DNA of 64,000 nucleotides from Datisca glomerata (GCA_003255025.1 QANY01004770.1:3029891-3093890); one strand, 5' to 3'; shown: positions 11,774-23,040, counted from the stretch's first letter. Made by a program: numbers and translations. Notes: generated by a model from the letters alone, not told the origin.

Positions 11774-12254
11774 TCATTTGTACCTCCCTAGGACTTCTAG
11801 CAATAATTTCTCATTTTCATGGTTGGGGGAGGAGGAAATGATGATATGCAGTGAATTTTTTTCACCCAAATAGACATGCTTCAAATGGGCAGGAAGAGGT
11901 TTCAATTCAATCAAAAAGGGAGATTCAACAGATGGCAGTGATGGTTTAAATGTTCTCTCTGGAAAACTACTAGGAATCCATTTGCTCACCACATCTAAAG
12001 TTGTCTTACCTTGCATCCATCCATGTAACTTCAGCTTCCTCCTAATCATTGCAGCCTTCATCTAGAATTTTCAAAGTTGACTCTAGTAAAGTAGCATTGT
12101 TATAGCTTATGCGTAGCTTCTCCATCACTATGGAATCCATCACAGATACAACTGCACATTCTTTGATCTCCTCATCAAAGTACTTCATGGCATTGAAGAC
12201 ATTGAAAGTGAGCTCCTGATCATTGACTCTCATAGTAAGTTCTCTTTTTTTCAC
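11774..12254 (-). pseudogene. Athila pol spacer between protease and RT
   Basis: Two overlapping minus ORFs (12,254-12,042 and 12,061-11,774) read RVNDQELTFNVFNAMKY, then KPSLPSVESPFLIELKPLPAHLKHVYLGE, then a LLEVLGRYK end. This is the linker that precedes Athila RT, where the ELKPLP-HLKY-YLG block is typical. A frameshift near 12,050 separates the halves. Confidence 0.75.
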
Positions 12255-12269
12255 ATCAATCAGTGTCCT

Positions 12270-12614
12270 CTAGTGGATATAAAGGGTACTTCCTTTTATG
12301 ATGGATACTTCTTTATCTGCCTCATAGTCTAAAATGATGAAATCAAATGGAAATATGAATTTATCGACTTGTACCAAAACATCTTCTATCTTACCATCTG
12401 GTTTGACATAAGACTTATCAACCAATTGCTGAGTGATGGTGGTTACCTTGTCTTCTCCTATACCCAGCTTTCTAAATATGGACAATGACATGAGGTTAAT
12501 ACCAGCTCCTAAGTCCCAAAGGGCTCTTCCACAATGAGGTTTTCCAATTGCACAGGGAACGGTGAAACTCTCTAGATCCTTTAACTTTAGAGGAATATTG
12601 TTTTGCAAAATCAT
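12270..12614 (-). pseudogene. Athila aspartic protease
   Basis: An open frame of 114 residues beginning near LKLKDLESFTVPCAIG and containing ALWDLGAGINLM, the retropepsin active-site block of Athila elements (usually CDLGASINLM), at about residues 31-42. It continues IFRKLGIGE...TTITQQLVDKS and VDKFIFPFDFIILD, matching the family. It ends shortly before the usual RPFLAT-type motif, where the frame is lost. Its product would cut the Gag-Pol polyprotein. It is separated from gag and RT by stops, so it is a relic. Confidence 0.82.
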
Positions 12615-12619
12615 GTTGC

Positions 12620-14245
12620 ATTCTACGGTTAAGGCTACAGTTTCAAACTCTCCAAGCCTTTTCCTTTATGTCAAAATATCCTTCATGAACTTCACATAAT
12701 TTGACATCTGTTGTAAAGCTTCTACCAAATGTATGTAATGTGCAGCTGCTTTAATATGTCAAGGAATTTAGCAAACTGACCATTTAGCTTTTTCTTTTAC
12801 AACCTTTGAGGGAATGGTGGCAAAGACATTTCCTCGCTGTTCTACTATATCTTTACTCTGGCTTGCTTCCTTGGTTTTGTCTTCAGTTTTATCTTCTTTT
12901 CCATCAGCAGCTTGTGTTGCGACTTTTTCACTCCTCAAATATATTACTTTGCAATGTTCTTTTCCTTCTCTTCCAGGTTTTTCGGTATTACTTGGCAAAG
13001 CTCCTTGAGGTCTTGAATTCAATGTATTGGCTAACTGTCCAACCGGATTCTCTAAATTTCTCATAGATATTGCCTTACTTTGGATCATCGCGGACTGGTT
13101 TTGAATTACTGGTTCATTCGTCATGATGTATTCTTTCAGGAGATTCTCCTAAGTACCAGATTGCTCAGATGTTTCTTGTTTTTGCCCTTGTGCTTGTTGG
13201 TTAAATCTAGGAGGATATGTTGGTCGATTTTCGCATTTGAGGGGCCTGTACTTTGATTGCTCCAAGAAAATTTGGGTGCTACCTCCATCCAGGATTATAC
13301 GTATTGGAGTAGGAATTGTTATTGCTATTCCTATTGAAATTCCTACATAGTTGACAAATGCTGGATTTCCAGGGCAACTCTCAAATAAATGCCATTCACC
13401 ATAATATACAAAGGAAACTTCTGCTACTTGATTGAAAGCTCTTTGTATGCCTTTGTTTTGATTTTGCACTACCTGAGGTGTCATACTTAGATTCTTGATC
13501 ATGTTGGTCAAGGAAGATACTTGAGCCGTTAAGGCTATCATTACATCTAACTCATGAACTCCTATAACTCTCTTACTTGCTCTAGTAGTTGGCCATTAGT
13601 AGTTGTTACTTGCAATCCTTTCTAAAATTTAATAAGCCTCATTATAAGACTTAAATAATATGGCTCTACTTGCTGAAGCGTTACCATCTATCTTGTAAAG
13701 GAATTCAGTCCATTAAAAAATATATTTATTTGTATACAATGAGGAATTCCATGATGTGGATACTTCCTAAGTAATTTCTTGAATCTCTGTCATGTTTCAT
13801 ATAGGGATTCATCCTCCAATTGATGGAAGGATGTAACCTCATTTCTCAACTTGACATTCTTCGCGGGAGGAAAATATTTCATCAAAAAAATTTCGGCATG
13901 GTCATTCCAACTGTTGATAGAGTTTGGAGGTAGTGAATTGAGTCATGCTCTAGCCCGTCTCTTAAATAATAAGGAAATAACATCATCCTTAATGTATCTT
14001 CAGAACCTCCAGGTATTTTAAAACAATAACTTAACTCCACAAGCCGTCTTAAGTGTAGAGGGAAATCCATTGAATTTTCCTACTATTTGTAACTTTTGGA
14101 ACATCACATGCTTTAATTCAAATTGAGAAGCTTGAATTTCTGGTCTCACTATCCCAAGATTCATGGCTTCTGGTTGAAGAATGGCATAGTCTCTGAATGC
14201 CCTGTCTTTGTCATCAGCAATGATCTACATAAATATATTCTATCT
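12620..14245 (-). pseudogene. Athila gag relic
   Basis: Minus-strand pieces read, from the 5' end, a FPYYLRD block (14,070-13,882), then an FFNGLNS-type block near 13,690-13,730. These are followed by MIALTAQVSSLTNMIKNL (13,541 onward) and a zinc-knuckle remnant V-YYGEWHLFESCPGNPA with two of the usual Cys-His ligands altered. A hydrophilic tail runs from 13,124 to 12,768. This order matches Athila gag. Several stops and frameshifts separate the pieces. The plus-strand ORFs at 12,806-13,066 are shadows. Confidence 0.75.
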
Positions 14246-14249
14246 CTAG

Positions 14250-14267
14250 TCTCCGGCAATAGCGTCA
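14250..14267 (-). other. Primer binding site (Asp-tRNA type)
   Basis: The plus strand reads tctccggcaatagcgtca. Its complement resembles the tggcgccgttgccgggga PBS usual for Athila, with a few changes. It lies about 7 bp inside the right LTR edge (tgttatgtg at 14,274) and just upstream of gag, as expected for a minus-strand element. Confidence 0.75.
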
Positions 14268-14273
14268 AAAACT

Positions 14274-15582
14274 TGTTATGTGTTGTGTATATGCAAGTGC
14301 ACATATCGTTAACAAGTAATAAATTAGTAAGTGAGTGTTGATCCTCACAGGAACTAGTGTGAATATGCAATAATATAGACCAAAACAGATTTAACGTGAA
14401 AGCGGGATAGCAACTATGGTTATAGTTCAAATGGGCCAAGATTAAATTAAGATTAATAAAGCTGATAAAAAAGATGTAAAATGACATGAAAAGTATGAAG
14501 CTAACTTGATATTAAAGAAATATTCACTAATAATGAGGGCTAGTATAGTCAAACCTCCTATAAATTATTTTTTTAATTAAGTATGTTTTAATTGTTAAAG
14601 CATCTCAGTAGCATTAACCTTAGCTCAAATGTACAATGGATTGTCATCCTTGCAATTACCAATTCCAACCTTCATTATTATGTCTAAGCTTAATTTCATA
14701 TTAGAGTTTGATTCTTTGAGTTCCAGCCAAAGGATTTATAAGGTGAGCACACATGTCTTCACTATTCACAAAGTACTTAGACCTACACGATTCAATATTC
14801 ATGTATTTTCGATTTAAATACTCATGTATCATTCAAGTTATTTCCATTAAACTAAATCTTTTCAGACTTTAATCCAACTTGCATTTTAGTAAAGATGGTG
14901 AATCAATAATGAAAAATCAACATTAAGCATAATTGAATGAAATGCAAAAGAGATTATAACAACAGAAACTTCATTAACAAGATAAAGTAATATCCAGGTT
15001 CATTATCATACTAGCTTTGAGAAACTTTCATTTTCTGTCTTCTTCCTCTTCTTTCCTTCTGCGGAGTGTCTCCTTCGTACATAGCAATGCCAGCTTGTCC
15101 TTCGAATCCCTTTCCAAAAAGGTGTACTTCTAATAAATAGAGGCCTTGGGATTAGGGTTTCTTCTTTGCACAAGAACGTGTCTCGAGCTCCAATTTCGTG
15201 AGGGAGTACAGGTGCAGGCGCTGATGACAACTGGAATAATGATTTCTGAGTGTATGCGGTCTGCTTTGCTTTTCAATGCCATCTGGACTACACAACAAAC
15301 CTCTCGTTGAGCTTGCATCAAACTGCTGTATCTATAACATAAACAAGACCTACTATAGCATTCCTTTAAATTCCAAGCTTGCAAGGGGTCCTATACAAAA
15401 GAAACACTAATGCATAAAATTGCTCATAAACACTCAAGATGCTAGCATGACAGCTAAACTAAGCATAAAAAATAAGACATAAATAACTAAGATTTTAAGA
15501 AATAAAATACTAAATCTCCTTAAGATAAGCAATAATTAAAGATTAGAAATGGTAAGATAACTCTAAAATCTTAGACTTATTA
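14274..15582 (-). repeat. Athila 5' LTR
   Basis: About 1.3 kb bounded by tgttatgtg next to the PBS on the left and by cttatta on the right. Its right 296 bp match the truncated LTR at 9055-9352. The ORFs on both strands inside it (14,123-15,384) are not homologous to known proteins and are regarded as chance. Confidence 0.7.
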
Positions 15583-16931
15583 GGTACAACTAAAATCTTG
15601 ACGATATAATGTTTTGTGGCTATTGTTTCCTCGTACGCCAATTGTTTGATTATATACTTTTGGTTATGTGGCTTTGTTTATGCATAGAAATATTGAATTT
15701 AAATTTGAGATTTCTAAATTTTGTTTAAAAAAAATAAGGATGTCGGCTCGATGCACCTGTACAAAAAAGTTTCATGAAATATTTTATTAAGGTAAAGATT
15801 GGATTTTTCTACTCGGGCTGGGTATGAAAAATTTAGCTGGAATGATGTAGCTCTTTGCAATGTACTTACAATAGTAGGTGTAGTGGCCGTGTGCGGAACA
15901 ATTCCAACTCAACATGTACAATGTAGAAAACTTCAAAATTACATAATATACTTTTCGGGAGCAAGAGTAAGAGGATTTGACTCAACAGTGCATGTGCTAT
16001 AACCAACGGTAGAGGAAGTAGTGATAGTGAAAGGCAGAGCCGCGTGGACAACTTAATCGAGCATGTCACGGTAGTGATAAGCCTGGACGGACCAGTTATC
16101 AATCGAGTTGTACCCAAAAGTAGTGTTAGGTGAAATTCGACGACTGTAACTACCAAATGACAATCCATGGATACCGTATGTTGCATTCCGGAATGCCGTT
16201 TCTATTTTCACATTGATTGCATTGACAATTGACTACCCGGTGGTTCAATGTGTAAAACTATGAGAGATACATTACGATCATTATTCCTAATAATTTTTTC
16301 TATGAATGACACAAAGTTACTTTATAGGACGGCGAGTCCTATTACATTAAATCATCAATAGTTCGATGCATAAAATTTTGATAGTCACATTGTGGTCACC
16401 ATTCATAATAATTTCTCTTATAGATGAGTGCCATGTGACCTTTGTTTAAAAACTCCCCGGCCCATCAGCTGATCCCACTCCTCTTGCTACTCCTCTTTCA
16501 GAGTTGCTCCTACTGGCGTTCAATGACATTAGGCGATTTGTACTTCATATTTACTCTTTCAATTTTGAAGTAAAAAATTCTTATGTAGTTAAAGGTAATT
16601 TAAATTAAAATAAGATAGTTAAGAGAGAGACGGAGATGGATTTGACTTCAATAATCACATTTTTAAATTAAAATGGGACATTTAATTAAAATAAACTAAT
16701 TTTTAGCTTATTTCTCAAAAATCAATTAAAATAAGTTTTAGCTTTAAGTTAAATAAAATAGAAAAAACATGCAGATGACAATGTAGACTACTTTTTGTTC
16801 TTCCATATAATGTAGGCTGTAAGAAACTAGTGTTACAATACACAAACACCAAGTTTCAAACACATTAGTACATGGATCAATATAGTTTAAGCACATATAT
16901 ATCACATTACATTTGAAGTGCCTAATATCGC
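15583..16931. other. Intergenic DNA downstream of the pectinesterase gene
   Basis: No recognisable coding sequence. A short repeated string occurs at about 16,230-16,300 and 16,350-16,430 (ttcaatg..taaaact..gagatacattacgatcattattcctaataatttt versus ttcgatg..taaaattt..tagtcacattgtggtcaccattcataataattt), a roughly 120-bp tandem duplication. The part nearest 16,931 should contain the 3' UTR of the gene on the minus strand; no clear AATAAA signal was found. Confidence 0.45.
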
Positions 16932-17623
16932 TTAAATTCCAAGCCAACACGGTACCCCGGTCGTCGGAATCCACATATGTCCATGAATGAAACTCTGCAC
17001 TGAAAACGGCCCGGCTTCCCAGGGACTATGAAGCACATGAAAGCCAGGCCATTTGACCCTATTTTTAGTTGAAGCACCTTCACCTGTGTTCATATACTCA
17101 CCATAATACAATGTTGATAGACCAAAATCTCCTTCCCATTCCTTCCATCCCTTTGGGTCAATTACGCCATCTATATTTGTCTTCATGAAAACTGTCCTTG
17201 AGTACTTCTTCCATGGCCTCCCTAAGTAACTTTTGAATGAATTTTTTACTGCACTGAATTCAGGTGAAGGCCTAACTCTTGAATTGTGTATAGTAATTCC
17301 TGTGTTTTCTTTAGGGTTATCCCTCCCTTGTGCTGTGATCATGTTGGCTTGGTGTTGCATGGGTTTTTTTATGAAAATGTCACAGTTTTGAAGCACGACG
17401 GACGCGTCCCCGAATATGAAGTCGATCGTGCCGTACACGTGACAGTCACGGTAGAATTGCCTTGAGGAGTGGACAAAGAGTGTGTCTTGATAGCCTTTGA
17501 TGCTGCACCGGTAGAATATGGAGAGGTCAGAGCTAACCCTAAGCGCCACCGCCTGATGCTTATGGGGCCCGGCTGTGTTCTCGAACGTCATGTCCCTTGC
17601 CCAAAATCCATCCCCTAACACGC
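16932..17623 (-). CDS. PME: Pectinesterase exon 3 (catalytic core)
   Basis: Codes for residues 262-491. The catalytic signatures are all present. HQAVALR gives Gln285, GYQDTLF gives Gln307 and Asp308 (proton donor), GTIDFIFGDA gives Asp329 (nucleophile), and YLGRPW gives Arg397 and Trp399. Later family blocks are GWKEWEGDF, YYGEYMNTGEGA and the C-terminal WIPTTGVPCWLGI. The acceptor is tttgcag|gcgtg. The exon ends in a normal stop at 16,932-16,934. Confidence 0.92.
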
Positions 17624-20600
17624 CTGCAAATGCCAAAAATAGGTTTATATATGTAACTACTTTCTTAGTAATATTTGTACGCACTACTTAACAATGAACA
17701 TGAGATATTGACCATTCTAGTCTGCATTCAAGTAATAAGCCTCATCATTTTTTTGTTAAGGGAATGAGATTCTTTATCATTCTTATGAATGACGGACGTG
17801 CCTTTAGTTTGATCTGGAGTGTTTCGTGTCAATTTTTAATGGATCATATTAGAGCACATGAAAAAAGTACAGAAAACAATATTGGACAGTCAGAAGAATT
17901 GGTCAAAATAACATATGATTGATCTACATCCCTTTCTATGTACGTCCAAATTAGAAGTGTCATGCAATGTTTTATAAATGCATCGTCAGCAATCGATTTT
18001 GTACCATTACATTTATGAGTGAATATGTATATTTCTTCTTATTAATAATACATACCAAGTGTAGCAGAGCCAAAAGTGGTAGAACCATCCGGGACATTTT
18101 TGTGGGCAGTGACAATGGTCTTGTCCATGCCATCACCTACAAACATTAAATTCTTCATTTGCCTTTCAATTTCCACATTCTCATTGTAGACTCCTGATTT
18201 CACATAGATTACCAATCTCTCTGGTCTTCTATGACCCAATTTGGATACTGCAGCCACTGCTTCATTGATTGTCCTGTGGGTGCCTGACCCATCCTTTGCT
18301 ACTACATAATCAGCTCTTGAGTCTGCTGCACTCCACGATGCTAACATCCCCCCATTTTGCTCTGGTTTCTGTTCTTGTTCTACTCCTGCAAAAAAAAAAC
18401 ATATTTGTATATGAAGATGACATTATTCAAATTATAATTAAATTAGCTTTAATAATTACTTGAATTACTGAAGTTATTATTGAATTTAATAGTGTATTAA
18501 AACAAGGAGGTATTGAGTTTTAACCCCTTCACCACTAATCTTCCTCTTATTTTGACGTAAAAAATCAGTATAAAAATGAAAAAACACATGTCCTGTGTGT
18601 AGGGTGAAATTTTTTTTATCGAGCAGACTAAACCGAACCAAAATGACAGGTTTGATTTGATACAGTAGAATTAAATAACCAAATTTTCAGTTCAGTTCAA
18701 AAAATTTATAATTTTATACGAGAGGCAACTTCAGTTTTCTATTTTTTATTATATAATTTCAAATTTTAGATTTATATTATTTTTTCAGTAATTTTTTTAT
18801 TTTTTATTTTTAGAGAATTTCAGTTCGATTTGGTTCTGTCGAATTAAAGAGTCATATTTTCAGTTCGATAAAAAATTTTTATAATTTTATATATAACCGA
18901 AACTTTAAAAAATAGAAGAAAATTTGTTTGGATGATTGTTGTAGGGAATTGTTTTGTGAATATTTAAACAAAAATAGTAAAAAATTTATAAAAAAATTAA
19001 TTTTTTCAAGTGAAATTCATATTAAATATTACGAAATATATCAAACAGGAAGAAATAGCCAAGTAGAGCTCCATCGTGAACGAAGCAGAGCTCCATCTTG
19101 AAAGCAACCAGCTCGAAGATCTGAAGAACTCCATCGTGGACGAAACAGAGCTCGAGCTCCAGCAAACTCCTTTTCGAGCTTCAGAGAAGATTTCGTTGGA
19201 AGTCGTCTTCGATTATGGATGAGTACTCTCTGTAGTTTAGGACGAGTTTCTCTGTAGTTCAGCGAAGATTTCGTTGGACGACTGTTCTTCGATTTTGGAC
19301 TATTCTGCGATTTCAAAGGTATTAATTTTTTAGGCGAACGTGATTTCTCTGTGGTTTAGCAAAGCTCCATCTCGAGATTGACCCATTTTCCGGGAGCAAA
19401 ATTTGGTGAATCCTTCTGTGTAAGAGAACCATGAAAAGTACACAGACGGAGTTTTTGTGAAGATTGGAAAAAATTTAAAAATAAAAAGAAACCCCATGAC
19501 TCAGATATCAAAATCAAACACTTGTTTCTATGTTTTTTAAAGAAAGGATGTTGAGGAAGACGAGAGGTAGGAGATAAGAAAATGAAATGAAAAGAAAGAA
19601 AGAAAATGTTAAAAAAAAAAAAAAAAAAGATAAACCAAACACTCAAAAAAGCGAGTTGTAGTTTCTGGATTCTTTCCTATTCCCAAACGACTTTTATTTT
19701 AAAAAAAAAAAACAGAACTTTTAAAAAGTGGCTCCCAAGCAGAACCTTAGTTTTCTCTTTTTTATTACATAATTTCATAAAAATTTTAGTTTTATATTAT
19801 TTTTTAATAATTTTCTGTAAAACAATTTAAAAATATATTTTTTATTACTAATGTTAAGCTGAATAACCGAATTTAAACTTTTGATTTAGTTCGGTTCGGT
19901 CATCTTCAAAAACGATTTCGATTCAGTTTAACAATATTATCAAACTGAACTACAAACACTCATATATATGTGTGTGCATGTGAAAAAGATGGGTAAAATA
20001 TTATTTAAATAATTAAAAGAAAAACTATATATATACATATTGAATTGTTTTTTTTTCATTTTTTTATGAAAATTAAGGATATTACAACTTAAATTTACAA
20101 CCTCAAAACATGTATGAGGATTTAACTATTATGTTAATCCATCTAGTAAGAACGTTGAACTCCGTATAATAAATTAGCTAGGAGGATAATTGCATGAGTG
20201 CCGTTATTTGTCCATATTTTGAGCTTTAAATTTAGGGCAAGTCCTTGATTGTTTCTTGCTCAAGTATTACGTGTCAAACTAGGCTCCGCACATTAGGCAA
20301 AGCAATACATTAGTCACCACACCTGCTAGCAAGCTCACTGCATTTTCAAGCTTGGTGGCTGCCTACTAAGTTATATATGCTGATGACTGTCCTCTACTAG
20401 TAGTACTCAAATAAGTTCGAGAAAAAAATAGTACGTAACAGAATGCATTTTATCTTGCAGAAGCTGAATTTAATTCACCAACTTTATTTACTATTTTCTT
20501 CCCATTTTCTCCAAATTTTTCTTAATTTTCCTCTCACTTTTCTTTCCTGAGACTTTACATTCTCTAAGAACCAAACATAGCCAACGCATTCAAATGCGAT

Positions 20601-21188
20601 AACATTGAAAAGTATGCATGTATATGTTGAACAGTTGAAGACCATATCTAAAGGCACATTGTAACTACAATTAGCTAAGCTACTTTAGAACTTAGAAGAG
20701 GAAGCACTAAAAATTTAAAGCATGAGATACATACCCTTTTCAGGATTTTCTTTAACCAAATCATCATTCCCAAACAAACCAAGAGCTTCACTAAGCAACA
20801 TGGTTAAGTTTTGTGCCACCAAATGACCACTATCAGCCTCAACAAACCCCTTCTCTTCTAAGCTATCCAAACAGCTCCTATGGTTCGCCAACACACCACT
20901 TAGCCACGTCCGGGCATCATGAGCGGTGTAGTTCCGGCCGGAGAGCAGCTGGGTGAGCTGAGCCTCACTCTTATCATAGAGCTTTGCACAATCAGTTAAA
21001 GCCACATTGAAATTATTTTCAAAACCATGGCCCAACCCTTGTTGCGTTATAATGGAGGTTTGGACCCAATTCTTAGCTTCTAAAACACCAACTCTAGCTA
21101 CTTGAATAAGGGTAAGGTCTAATTGGAGGGGAGAGATGGAGGGAGCCATGGCTAAAAAAAGCAGAAAATAGGTTACACAAGTGGACAT
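16932..21188 (-). CDS. PME: Pectinesterase (pectin methylesterase) with N-terminal inhibitor-like pro-region
   Basis: Secreted cell-wall enzyme that removes methyl esters from homogalacturonan, releasing methanol and acidic pectin. Three exons join in phase: 21,188-20,735, 18,385-18,056 and 17,623-16,932. All introns are GTATGT..GCAG, phase 1. The product is 491 residues: signal peptide, PMEI-like region (about 25-145), linker, and a complete PME domain (about 178-491). This is near the shorter end for type-I plant PMEs. The start was chosen at 21,188 because it places a hydrophobic signal peptide at the N-terminus; an in-frame ATG at 21,323 would bury it. No stop or frameshift is seen and all catalytic residues are present, so the gene looks functional. 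Two oddities: no RRLL-type processing motif between the two domains, and only one of the two usual PMEI cysteine pairs. Confidence 0.92.
18056..18385 (-). CDS. PME: Pectinesterase exon 2 (linker and start of PME domain)
   Basis: Codes for residues 152-261 plus one base. A Gln/Glu-rich linker (VEQEQKPEQ) leads to MLASWSAADSRADYVVAKDG, where the PME domain begins. IYVKSGVYNENVEI holds the G-x-Y-x-E signature near residue 220, and MFVGDGMDKTIVT follows. The acceptor is ttttttgcag|gagtag and the donor is ctacacttg|gtatgt. The R-R-L-L motif usually found just before the PME domain, where the pro-region is cut off, is absent. Confidence 0.9.
18600..18925. mobile_element. MITE-like accgaa repeat arm, left
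   Basis: The segment carries aaaccgaaccaaaatg, ttcagttcgatttggtt and ataaccgaaac words around AT-rich DNA. It has the same style as the foldback elements at 1941 and 7375 and is a more distant relative. A segment near 18,733-18,850 (ttttctattttttattatat...gatttatattattttttca) resembles 19,750-19,810, so the two arms share a direct repeat. Confidence 0.45.
19030..19730. other. Insert with short internal repeats between MITE-like arms
   Basis: GC-richer than its surroundings. gagctccatc(g/t)tg occurs at about 19,066, 19,089 and 19,365. A longer unit (agaagatttcgttgga... then ttcttcgattttgga) occurs at about 19,182-19,216 and 19,264-19,301. The 19,430-19,640 part is A-rich. No protein similarity is recognised in the ORFs of either strand. 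Confidence 0.4.
19740..19965. mobile_element. MITE-like accgaa repeat arm, right
   Basis: Contains tgaataaccgaattt, tagttcggttcggtca and a right edge aaacactcatat that resembles the gaacacccct terminus of the copies at 2374 and 7821. Together with the left arm it suggests one element split by the insert between them. Confidence 0.45.
20735..21188 (-). CDS. PME: Pectinesterase exon 1 (signal peptide and PMEI-like domain)
   Basis: Codes for residues 1-151. MSTCVTYFLLFLAMAPSIS is a likely signal peptide with cleavage near SPLQ. The following helical region includes ALTDCAKLYDKS, YTAHDARTWLSGVLANH and SCLDSLEE, the second half of a PMEI four-helix bundle with its Cys pair, and ends NLTMLLSEALGLF. 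NYT and NLT are possible N-glycosylation sites. The donor is cctgaaaagg|gtatgt. The first PMEI hairpin (Cys-x8-Cys) is not visible between the signal peptide and VLEAKNWV. It may be lost in this paralogue, or the true 5' end may differ. Confidence 0.88.
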
Positions 21189-21266
21189 CTTTTGGTAGAC
21201 GAAAATTGTTTTGGGAATATTGGAAATGGGTAGGAGAGGGAGTGTTAATTTTGTTGTGTGAAATTG

Positions 21267-21274
21267 CATATAGA
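21267..21274 (-). promoter_or_regulatory. Possible TATA box of the pectinesterase gene
   Basis: The minus strand reads CTATATGC about 80 bp upstream of the chosen ATG, a plausible distance for a TATA element with a 5' UTR of about 50 bp. It is weak, and no other promoter element was identified. Confidence 0.3.
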
Positions 21275-21319
21275 GATGGGGAGGAGGCATTTTCTCAAAC
21301 ACATGGAGGGTGGTTTTTG

Positions 21320-21734
21320 CCAAGTGTGTGATATTTCTGCGATGAAGATGAAATTAGGAGTAATTTAATTACGTAACGTTTTTCTGTTTTGTTTTTTAAT
21401 TTGATCTGCAGATTAACTTCATATGAACTTGGATTTTCATTTCCTACCAATGGGAATTCGGAATTAATGCATGCATAGATAAGTTGGAAAAATATTGATA
21501 CTATAATGAATGATTTCATGCAACCCCGTTTTATTAGATCCTATTTTCTTTTTCTTTCAATTACATTTTTCGAATTACAAAATTCAATTGAAATTGAAAA
21601 TAAAACTACTAAAACTTAATCTTAATTTATGAAAAATAAATTTCAGAATTTATAGAATAGTGAAGATAATTTTATCTAAAAATATTTTCTTCAATCTCCA
21701 CATTTATATTTAAAAAGTATATACAAATACAGAA

Positions 21735-21772
<38 letters not shown>

Positions 21773-22290
21773 AAATAAAGTAATTAGAAATNTGAGGCAT
21801 GCATTAATTTTGGGTTTTGCCTACAGTCTATCCCTAGAAAAATTGATTTACTAAACGATACTCTTATACTAATTTTTACTGGTTTATATTTATGACTCAT
21901 CATCTATTATATTTTCCTCCATTCTTTCACTCTCATATCCTGCTTACACAACATCAAATCAAATGTCAACTTATTCTTCATTAACACTTAACCGTTATAC
22001 CCAAAATCTCTCCTCATTTCTTCTTCTACGTTAGTCATCTCTTCACCTTCTTTGTCATTTCTTCATATTCTTCTTCCGCTGCAAAAGAAGCTTGTCAAGA
22101 AGTTCTTCATCTTCTTCTTCATTTCAAGAAAAGCTTGTAGGTACATAAGCGTGGGGTTTATAAGAGGTTTTTTTTTGGATTTTTTGTTACAATAACAACA
22201 TGCAATAAGTTGTATGTTTGAAGACGATGCCCACAAGGTAGTCTTGAATCTTTCCTTGTAGAATACAACATGACTATACGATAGTCTTGA
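21320..22290. other. Intergenic, upstream of pectinesterase
   Basis: AT-rich with no recognisable coding sequence. It includes a TA microsatellite and one undetermined base (n at 21,792), which marks a low-confidence position in the assembly next to the microsatellite. Confidence 0.5.
21736..21769. repeat. (TA)n microsatellite
   Basis: An uninterrupted TA dinucleotide run of about 34 bp, followed at 21,792 by an ambiguous base. Confidence 0.9.
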
Positions 22291-23040
22291 GCAGTTCATG
22301 ATGCACTACAAGATGATCTTGTAATCATCACGTACAAAAGAAGATGACTAGAAGATCATCTTGTAACACACATGAAGTGTATAAGATAACTACAAGATCA
22401 CTTTGTGATACATCATGAAGTGCTCAAGACGTTCCTGATTCATTTAAGTACTCATGATGTATTACAAGACGATCTTGTAGTCATCATGTAAGCATCATGA
22501 ACTACTCAATACCGTATCGAGAACATCTTGACCACTTCATGATTAACTAATAAGATGATCTTGTTATCATCGTGTAGCGTACAAGATCGTCTTGTAGTGC
22601 ATCATGAATTGCTCAAGACCACATCAGGAATGTCTTGACCACTTCATGATTTAGTACAAGATGATCTTGTAGTCATCTTGTACACTTCATGATATGTTAC
22701 AATATGTTTTTATTATCATTGTGTAGTGTACAAGATGAATACAAGATCGTCTTGTAGTGTATCATGAACTGCTCAAGACGACATCAAGAACATCTTGACT
22801 ACTTTATGATTTAGTACAAGATGATCTTGTAGTCATCTTGTATACTTCATGATGTAATAAAGATGATATTGCAGTCATCATGTAGTGTGTATGATGACTA
22901 CAAGATCATCTTGTAGTGCATCATAAACTACTCAAAACAACATTAGGAACATCTTGACCATTTCATGATTTATTACAAGATAATCTTGTAGTCATCTTAT
23001 ATACTACAAGATCATCTTGTAACACATCTTGTATGCTTTC
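22290..23040. repeat. Quasi-palindromic tandem array 1
   Basis: Dense repeats of a 15-bp odd palindrome, ACAAGAT-N-ATCTTGT. Exact copies lie at 22,308-22,322, 22,656-22,670, 22,816-22,830, 22,900-22,914 and 23,006-23,020, with many near copies (acaagacgatcttgt, acaagatcgtcttgt). They are embedded in a longer unit whose landmark, gaacatcttgaccacttcatg, recurs at about 22,521, 22,627, 22,788 and 22,947, giving a higher-order period near 105-160 bp. It lies directly upstream of the MULE transposase relic. Confidence 0.85.

Larger units (their letters stand above)
9055..15582 (-). mobile_element. Athila-lineage Ty3/gypsy retrotransposon, defective
   Basis: On the minus strand, from right to left, come an LTR (14,274-15,582), a PBS, gag, protease and RT, then a 3' non-coding region and a partial LTR (9055-9352). 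Athila identity rests on three things: the RT wording (VCMDYKKL, then FLDDYS-NQI, then TCPYGTF-RRMPFGL), the protease motif DLGAGINLM, and the ctccggcaatagcgtca PBS complementary to an Asp-tRNA-type primer. RNase H and integrase are missing: RT similarity stops near 11,020. Stops and frameshifts also break gag and RT, so the element is not autonomous. Confidence 0.88.
18386..20734 (-). other. Pectinesterase intron 1, filled with repeats
   Basis: 2349 bp with GTATGT donor and TTTTTTGCAG acceptor. It contains two arms of MITE-like accgaa sequence (about 18,600-18,920 and 19,740-19,960) around a GC-richer insert (about 19,030-19,330). The rest, up to the donor, is AT-rich with no coding signal. 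Spliced length is unaffected. Confidence 0.8.

Noticed and set aside
14123..15384. Several ORFs on both strands inside the Athila right LTR
   Set aside because: They lie within an LTR, overlap each other in conflicting frames and show no known domain.
15866..16186. 106-codon minus-strand ORF near the pectinesterase 3' side
   Set aside because: Leu-rich composition without motif; no homologous protein recognised. It overlaps a plus ORF of equal weakness.
17967..18149. Plus-strand ORF over pectinesterase exon 2
   Set aside because: Shadow of the minus-strand exon and its intron.
21189..21323. Upstream in-frame ATG (21,323) as the pectinesterase start
   Set aside because: It would add 45 residues before the hydrophobic signal segment and block secretion, and the extension contains no family similarity.
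22290..23040. CRISPR-like array of short palindromic repeats
   Set aside because: Units vary in length and sequence, there are no unique spacers of constant size, no cas genes, and the context is a plant nuclear genome. It is a degenerate tandem repeat.
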